A DNA stretch of 37,856 nucleotides from Deltaproteobacteria bacterium (lineage in GTDB: Bacteria; Myxococcota_A; UBA9042; PHBI01): contig SBGO01000708.1 of NCBI GenBank assembly GCA_006226565.1, forward strand, positions 1 through 37,856. The letters are read 5' to 3'. Shown here one piece after another: positions 34,541 through 37,856 of this stretch. Positions within the stretch are counted from its first letter, which is position 1. Each line of letters begins with the position of its first letter. The notes beneath the pieces are model-generated. The model was not told the DNA's origin. It ran no database searches and was given only the letters and a program-made list of their open reading frames with translations. Position numbers and translations under genes: made by a program.

Positions 34541-34570
34541 ACTATATCGATTCGGCCATTCCGGGGTCAA
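34541..34570 (-). promoter_or_regulatory. Promoter of the large lipoprotein gene
   Basis: On the minus strand TTGACC (34565-34570) and TATAGT (34541-34546) are 18 bases apart. Transcription would begin near 34534, leaving a leader of about 37 bases before the GTG. Both boxes match sigma70 consensus at five of six positions. Confidence 0.6.
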
Positions 34571-34597
34571 CGGCGCTCCGGGCGCGCCCGGCGCCCC

Positions 34598-35869
34598 TCA
34601 GCGGCGCTCGAACGTCGCCTCGTCGCCGGTGAGCGACCGCCCGTCGGGGGTCAGCGTCAGCGTCATCCGACGACGCTTCGGCGTCAGGCACTTCGACGGG
34701 CAGGTGCAGGTCATCACGCGCCCCTTCTTGACCGAGAGCGTCAGCCCGGACCCGCTCCGCTCGCCGGCCACCTCGAAGGCGTCGACGTGGGAGAAGCGGT
34801 CGGCGCCGCCGCAGAAGCGGTCGGCCCAGCTGTTCAGCGGAAGCGCCTGGTCGCTGCTGACCGTGAGCGTCCCCTCGACGCGCCGCCCATCCTCGCGAAG
34901 CAGCAGGTGCAGCACGAGGCGCTCGCCGCGCCGCTCGAAGGTCGGCGTCTCCCACTCGCCGGCGAAGCTGTCCCCCGCGGCGCCGAGCGCGCCGCCCGCC
35001 GCACCGACCGGCGGCGCGCCCTCGCGCACGAAGACCCCGGTGTCGTCGCTGAGCTGCATCCCGGACGGCGACAGCATGAGCGACAACCCACGCCGCCGCT
35101 GCTCCACCCGGCACCGCGACGGGCACGTGCACGCGAGGACCCGCGGGATGTCGCGGCGGAGCTCGACCTCGCCGCGCACGACGTCGCCGGCGACGCGCGC
35201 CGTCGTCACCATACGGAAGGTCCCGTTGCCCCCGCAGCTCGTGTCGACCCACGACGCAGGGGCGTCGTACCAGACCTCCTCGTACAGCTCGCCCTGGACG
35301 GTCCGGCCCTCCTGGAAGAGGTCGAGGGTCCGCTTGACGTGCCGATCGAGGACGACACGCGGCGCCTGGAACCACGTGCCGGACACGGCGCCACGCACGT
35401 GGGCCGTATCGAATTGTTCACGGCGCGGCGTATCGCCCGGTGGCGCCACCGAGCCCACCGGATCCGCCGCGGGGGGCGTCACCACCGCGGGATCCGTCAC
35501 GGGGGGCGGCACCGCGACCGGGTCGCCCGAAGGCGCCACCACCGGCGCGTCGGGCGTCGTCGCGGGGGTGGGCATCGGCGCGTCCACGATCGCGGAGCGC
35601 AGGTCGTTGAGCTCCTTGACCAGCGCCGTGATGGTCTCGTCCGTGACGCTGCCGTCGCCGCGCCCGATCCCCTCGAGCGTGCCCTGACACTTCGGGCGCA
35701 TGGCGCGCATGAACATGCCGAAGGCGTCGTCGCGCTCGGGGCTCGCGGCCACCGCGGCGTCGAGCCAGCCGCACGCCGCGCCCAGCTCGGCGACGTCCGT
35801 CGCCATCGCGCGACCGCCGCCGGTGACGAGCAGCAGCGCGAGCGCCGACGCGATCCAACGAGAGCTCAT
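34598..35869 (-). CDS. Exported protein with duplicated Cys-containing domain
   Basis: A 423-residue protein of unknown function. The ATG at 35869 (GGAGG upstream) begins a Sec signal, SRWIASALALLLVTGGGRAMA, with likely cleavage after AMA. A helical region to about residue 95 is followed by a Pro/Val/Thr linker (PVVAPSGDPVAVPPPVTDP). Two related domains of about 115 residues follow. Each begins GxWxxP, has a SCGG or FCGG element and ends with a matched block: VLACTCPSRCRVEQRRRGLSL in the first, VMTCTCPSKCLTPKRRRMTL in the second. This internal duplication is clear by eye. The Cys in CTCPS(R/K)C could form disulphides in the periplasm or bind metal. I do not recognise the domain. The start overlaps the stop of the upstream gene as ATGA, so the pair is cotranscribed. 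Confidence 0.85.
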   Translation of the reverse strand: MSSRWIASALALLLVTGGGRAMATDVAELGAACGWLDAAVAASPERDDAFGMFMRAMRPKCQGTLEGIGRGDGSVTDETITALVKELNDLRSAIVDAPMPTPATTPDAPVVAPSGDPVAVPPPVTDPAVVTPPAADPVGSVAPPGDTPRREQFDTAHVRGAVSGTWFQAPRVVLDRHVKRTLDLFQEGRTVQGELYEEVWYDAPASWVDTSCGGNGTFRMVTTARVAGDVVRGEVELRRDIPRVLACTCPSRCRVEQRRRGLSLMLSPSGMQLSDDTGVFVREGAPPVGAAGGALGAAGDSFAGEWETPTFERRGERLVLHLLLREDGRRVEGTLTVSSDQALPLNSWADRFCGGADRFSHVDAFEVAGERSGSGLTLSVKKGRVMTCTCPSKCLTPKRRRMTLTLTPDGRSLTGDEATFERR

Positions 35870-36417
35870 TCGGGACCTCCATCGAGGGCGTCCCCCGCGC
35901 CCGGCCGAGCAGCGGGGGGAGGCGTCGCCGCGCCCGGCACGGCGTCGAGGGGCCAGACGGGGATGGGCGGCCCCCACGGCGTCGCGACCCGCATCGCGTC
36001 GTCGATCCGCGAGAGCAGCTCCTGGTGGGCCGATCGCAGGAGGATCGCCGGCGGCTCTGCGGCGCTCGTCCAGAGGTAGAAGCGATCGTCGGGGCCGTAG
36101 CCGAGGATAGGTTCGGCGACCTCGCGCTCCTCGCCCGCGGAGAGCCGCACGACGAGCGCGGTCGCGGTGAAGCGCATGCCGTGGACGAAGCGCGCGACGC
36201 CCTCGCAGGCGACGTAGCACCAGCGCGCGCCGACCGTCAGCACGACGTCGTCGCCGCGCACCGCGATCCCGCGGTGGAACAGGTCCTCGACGCGCGGGTT
36301 CGGGAGCGGCTGCCCGTGAAGCGTGAAGCGCCCCTCCAGGGTGAGGCCGATGCCGCTGTTGCGGCGCAGCGCCTCGAGCACCTCCGGGGGGATCCGAGCT
36401 TCCACCTCGCGATTCAC
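35866..36417 (-). CDS. Small DUF1285-like protein
   Basis: A 183-residue protein hidden in the 638-aa minus ORF of the track. The real start is the GTG at 36417, preceded by AAGGAG five bases away. The sequence GIGLTLEGRFTLHGQPLPNPRVEDLFHRG, a strand-rich middle (VVLTVGARWCYVACEGVARFV) and GPDDRFYLWT resemble the order of elements in DUF1285 proteins, small two-domain strand proteins of unknown function. The match is from memory and only moderate. There is no signal peptide, so it is probably cytoplasmic, although the next gene in the unit encodes an exported protein. The C-terminus is Pro/Ala-rich. Its stop overlaps the following start, and it is divergent from pcnB, 57 bases away. Confidence 0.75.
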   Translation of the reverse strand: MNREVEARIPPEVLEALRRNSGIGLTLEGRFTLHGQPLPNPRVEDLFHRGIAVRGDDVVLTVGARWCYVACEGVARFVHGMRFTATALVVRLSAGEEREVAEPILGYGPDDRFYLWTSAAEPPAILLRSAHQELLSRIDDAMRVATPWGPPIPVWPLDAVPGAATPPPAARPGAGDALDGGPE

Positions 36418-36438
36418 GGCGACTCCTTCTCGAGACGT

Positions 36439-36467
36439 TTGCGCTTCTGCGGGAAAACCCCTATACC
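36439..36467 (+). promoter_or_regulatory. Promoter of pcnB, possibly leaderless
   Basis: TTGCGC (36439-36444) and TATACC (36462-36467) are exactly 17 bases apart. The predicted first base of the transcript, 36474 or 36475, coincides with the GTG start of pcnB, and no Shine-Dalgarno sequence precedes that GTG. Confidence 0.5.
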
Positions 36468-36474
36468 GCAGCGC

Positions 36475-37818
36475 GTGACTGCGGTGTCGTTCCCTATCAC
36501 GTTCCCCTCCGGATCGCTCGACCCAGACGCCCTCGATGTCGTGCTGCGGCTCCAGGGCTCCGGGTACACGACCTACTTCGTGGGTGGCTGTGTTCGCGAC
36601 CTGATCCTCGGCCGCGAGCCCAAAGACTTCGACGTCGCCACCGACGCCCGGCCGGAGGAGCTCAAACGCGTCTTCGGCCGGCGCTGCCGGATCATCGGGC
36701 GGCGCTTCAAGCTCGGGCACGTCCACGCCGGCTCGAAGGTGATCGAGGTCGCGACCTTCCGCGGCCTCCCCGACGACCAGGAGGTCGCCCCGGACGACTC
36801 CGGCTTCGTCGTCCGGGCGAACACCTTCGGCCCGCCGGAGCAGGACGCCCTCAGCCGAGACTTCACGGTCAACGGGCTCTTCTACGACCCGTCGGCCGGC
36901 CTGCTCCTCGACTGGGTCGGCGGCCGCCGCGATCTCGAGCAGCGCGTGATGCGCTCGATTGGCGACGCCGATCAGCGGATGCGCGAGGATCCCGTGCGGC
37001 TCCTGCGCGCCATCAAGCTCGCGGCGCGGCTCGGCTTCGACATCGACCCCGACATCACCGCCATCGCGCGCGACATCGCGCCGCTGGTCGCGACGTGCCC
37101 GATGCCTCGCGTCAGCGAGGAGATCTTCCGCATCTGCGAGTCCGGCCACGCGCGCCGGGCCTTCGAGTGGATGGCGGAGCTCGGCGTCCTCGAGGCGCTC
37201 CTGCCCGAGATCGCGGAGCACTTCGAGGACGGCTCGCCGACCCGCGCCCGCCTCTACGACTGGCTCGACCAGCTCGACCGCCAGACGCGCGCCCACGGCA
37301 CGCTCCCGCGGCCGTCGACCTTCACCCTGCTGGCGTGGCCGTTCATCCGCCTCGCCCTCGAGGCGCGCAACGAGCGCTGCCACGAGTGGGGGAAGTTCGC
37401 GCGCGCCGCGACGCACGACTTCGTGATGCGGCTCGGGGTGCCCGTCAAGCACCGCCAGATGCTGCAGTACACCTGCGACCTCCTGCGCCGGATGGAGGTC
37501 GGGCACCGCCGCCCGACCCGCGGGCAGCTGCGGTCGCGGGCGCTGCCGGTCGCGCTGACCGTCGCCCGGATGGAGTTCCTCCTCGGCGCCGACCCGCACG
37601 CCTACGAGGTGTGGGCCGCGGACGCCGAGGCCCAGGGCGTCTGGCCCGCCCCCTTCGAGCCCCGCGAGGAGGAGCTCGACGGAGCGCACGAAGAGGCCGT
37701 CCCCGAGGCCCCCACGCATCACCACGCCCACGCGCCGAAGAAGCGCCCGCGGCGGCGGCGGCGGCGCTCGGGACGCGGACACGACGACGGGCAGCGCGGG
37801 GGCGAGTCCGCGGACTGA
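36475..37818 (+). CDS. pcnB: Poly(A) polymerase PcnB
   Basis: A 447-residue class II nucleotidyltransferase that adds poly(A) tails to RNA 3' ends, marking them for decay. It has the family's VGGCVRDLILGREPKDFDVAT (catalytic Asp51 and Asp53), the GRRFKLGHVHAGSKVIEVATF block, RDFTVNGLFYDP and EDPVRLLRAIKLAARLGFDID. The RRF(R/K)L(A/G)H form and VIEVATFRG favour poly(A) polymerase over CCA-adding enzyme, although the two are hard to separate by sequence alone. The C-terminus ends with a strongly basic tail (KKRPRRRRRRSG) likely to bind RNA, then an acidic/Gly end. Start: GTG at 36475; GTG at 36484 is an alternative. The ORF upstream to 36025 is antisense shadow. No Shine-Dalgarno is visible. Confidence 0.93.
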   Translation: MTAVSFPITFPSGSLDPDALDVVLRLQGSGYTTYFVGGCVRDLILGREPKDFDVATDARPEELKRVFGRRCRIIGRRFKLGHVHAGSKVIEVATFRGLPDDQEVAPDDSGFVVRANTFGPPEQDALSRDFTVNGLFYDPSAGLLLDWVGGRRDLEQRVMRSIGDADQRMREDPVRLLRAIKLAARLGFDIDPDITAIARDIAPLVATCPMPRVSEEIFRICESGHARRAFEWMAELGVLEALLPEIAEHFEDGSPTRARLYDWLDQLDRQTRAHGTLPRPSTFTLLAWPFIRLALEARNERCHEWGKFARAATHDFVMRLGVPVKHRQMLQYTCDLLRRMEVGHRRPTRGQLRSRALPVALTVARMEFLLGADPHAYEVWAADAEAQGVWPAPFEPREEELDGAHEEAVPEAPTHHHAHAPKKRPRRRRRRSGRGHDDGQRGGESAD

Positions 37819-37856
37819 GCCGCGGCGGATCCTTCCGCACGCGCAATCCGACGCAC

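Noticed and set aside
31906-34632. 908-aa ORF antisense to the large lipoprotein
   Set aside because: Shadow composition; the minus strand has a lipobox, promoter and folded domains.

Overview
The window is very GC-rich (around 70% by eye) and densely coded on both strands. Long antisense ORFs shadow nearly every real gene. Gene content points to a member of the Myxococcota (deltaproteobacterial lineage): a Ser/Thr kinase with an N-terminal zinc ribbon fused to an ATPase and TPR repeats, a lipoprotein with an Asp/Thr-rich tether, a mevalonate-pathway operon, a B12-dependent ribonucleotide reductase and a DUF2169 (type VI secretion-associated) protein. This placement is inference; the window holds no rRNA or other strong phylogenetic marker, and I could not resolve class or genus.

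Layout. (1) 1-4.55 kb: an unrecognised partial gene running off the left edge (missed by the ORF track), an unrecognised 294-aa protein, and a convergent DUF2169 protein with a very acidic insert. Two near-identical terminator hairpins separate the last two. (2) 4.7-10.4 kb: an unrecognised lipoprotein divergent from a 1239-aa kinase/ATPase/TPR signalling protein that probably starts at a CTG codon. (3) 10.5-17.7 kb, all minus strand: an alpha/beta hydrolase, the Hsp90 chaperone HtpG, a 1152-aa HEAT-repeat protein ending in a DnaJ-like zinc-finger region, and an unknown 179-aa protein. (4) 17.9-21.8 kb: a tight minus-strand operon in the order mevalonate kinase, diphosphomevalonate decarboxylase, phosphomevalonate kinase, polyprenyl diphosphate synthase. 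It covers mevalonate to IPP plus chain elongation; HMG-CoA synthase, HMG-CoA reductase and IPP isomerase are not here. (5) 22.0-26.7 kb: nrdJ, then a 709-bp intergenic region rich in structure, then smpB. (6) 26.9-31.7 kb: a secreted unknown, a comM-recA-ssb group on the minus strand, and a Nif3-like protein. (7) 31.8-36.4 kb: a large lipoprotein whose central domain looks like a caspase/CHAT-type cysteine peptidase, and a two-gene unit encoding a small DUF1285-like protein and an exported protein with a duplicated Cys-containing domain. (8) 36.5-37.8 kb: pcnB, whose promoter position suggests a leaderless mRNA.

Most of the window is ordinary chromosomal housekeeping. I see no prophage, insertion sequence, CRISPR array, tRNA or rRNA. 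The items most worth following are the structured region with an intrinsic terminator upstream of nrdJ, the CHAT-like lipoprotein, and the HEAT/zinc-finger protein encoded beside htpG.
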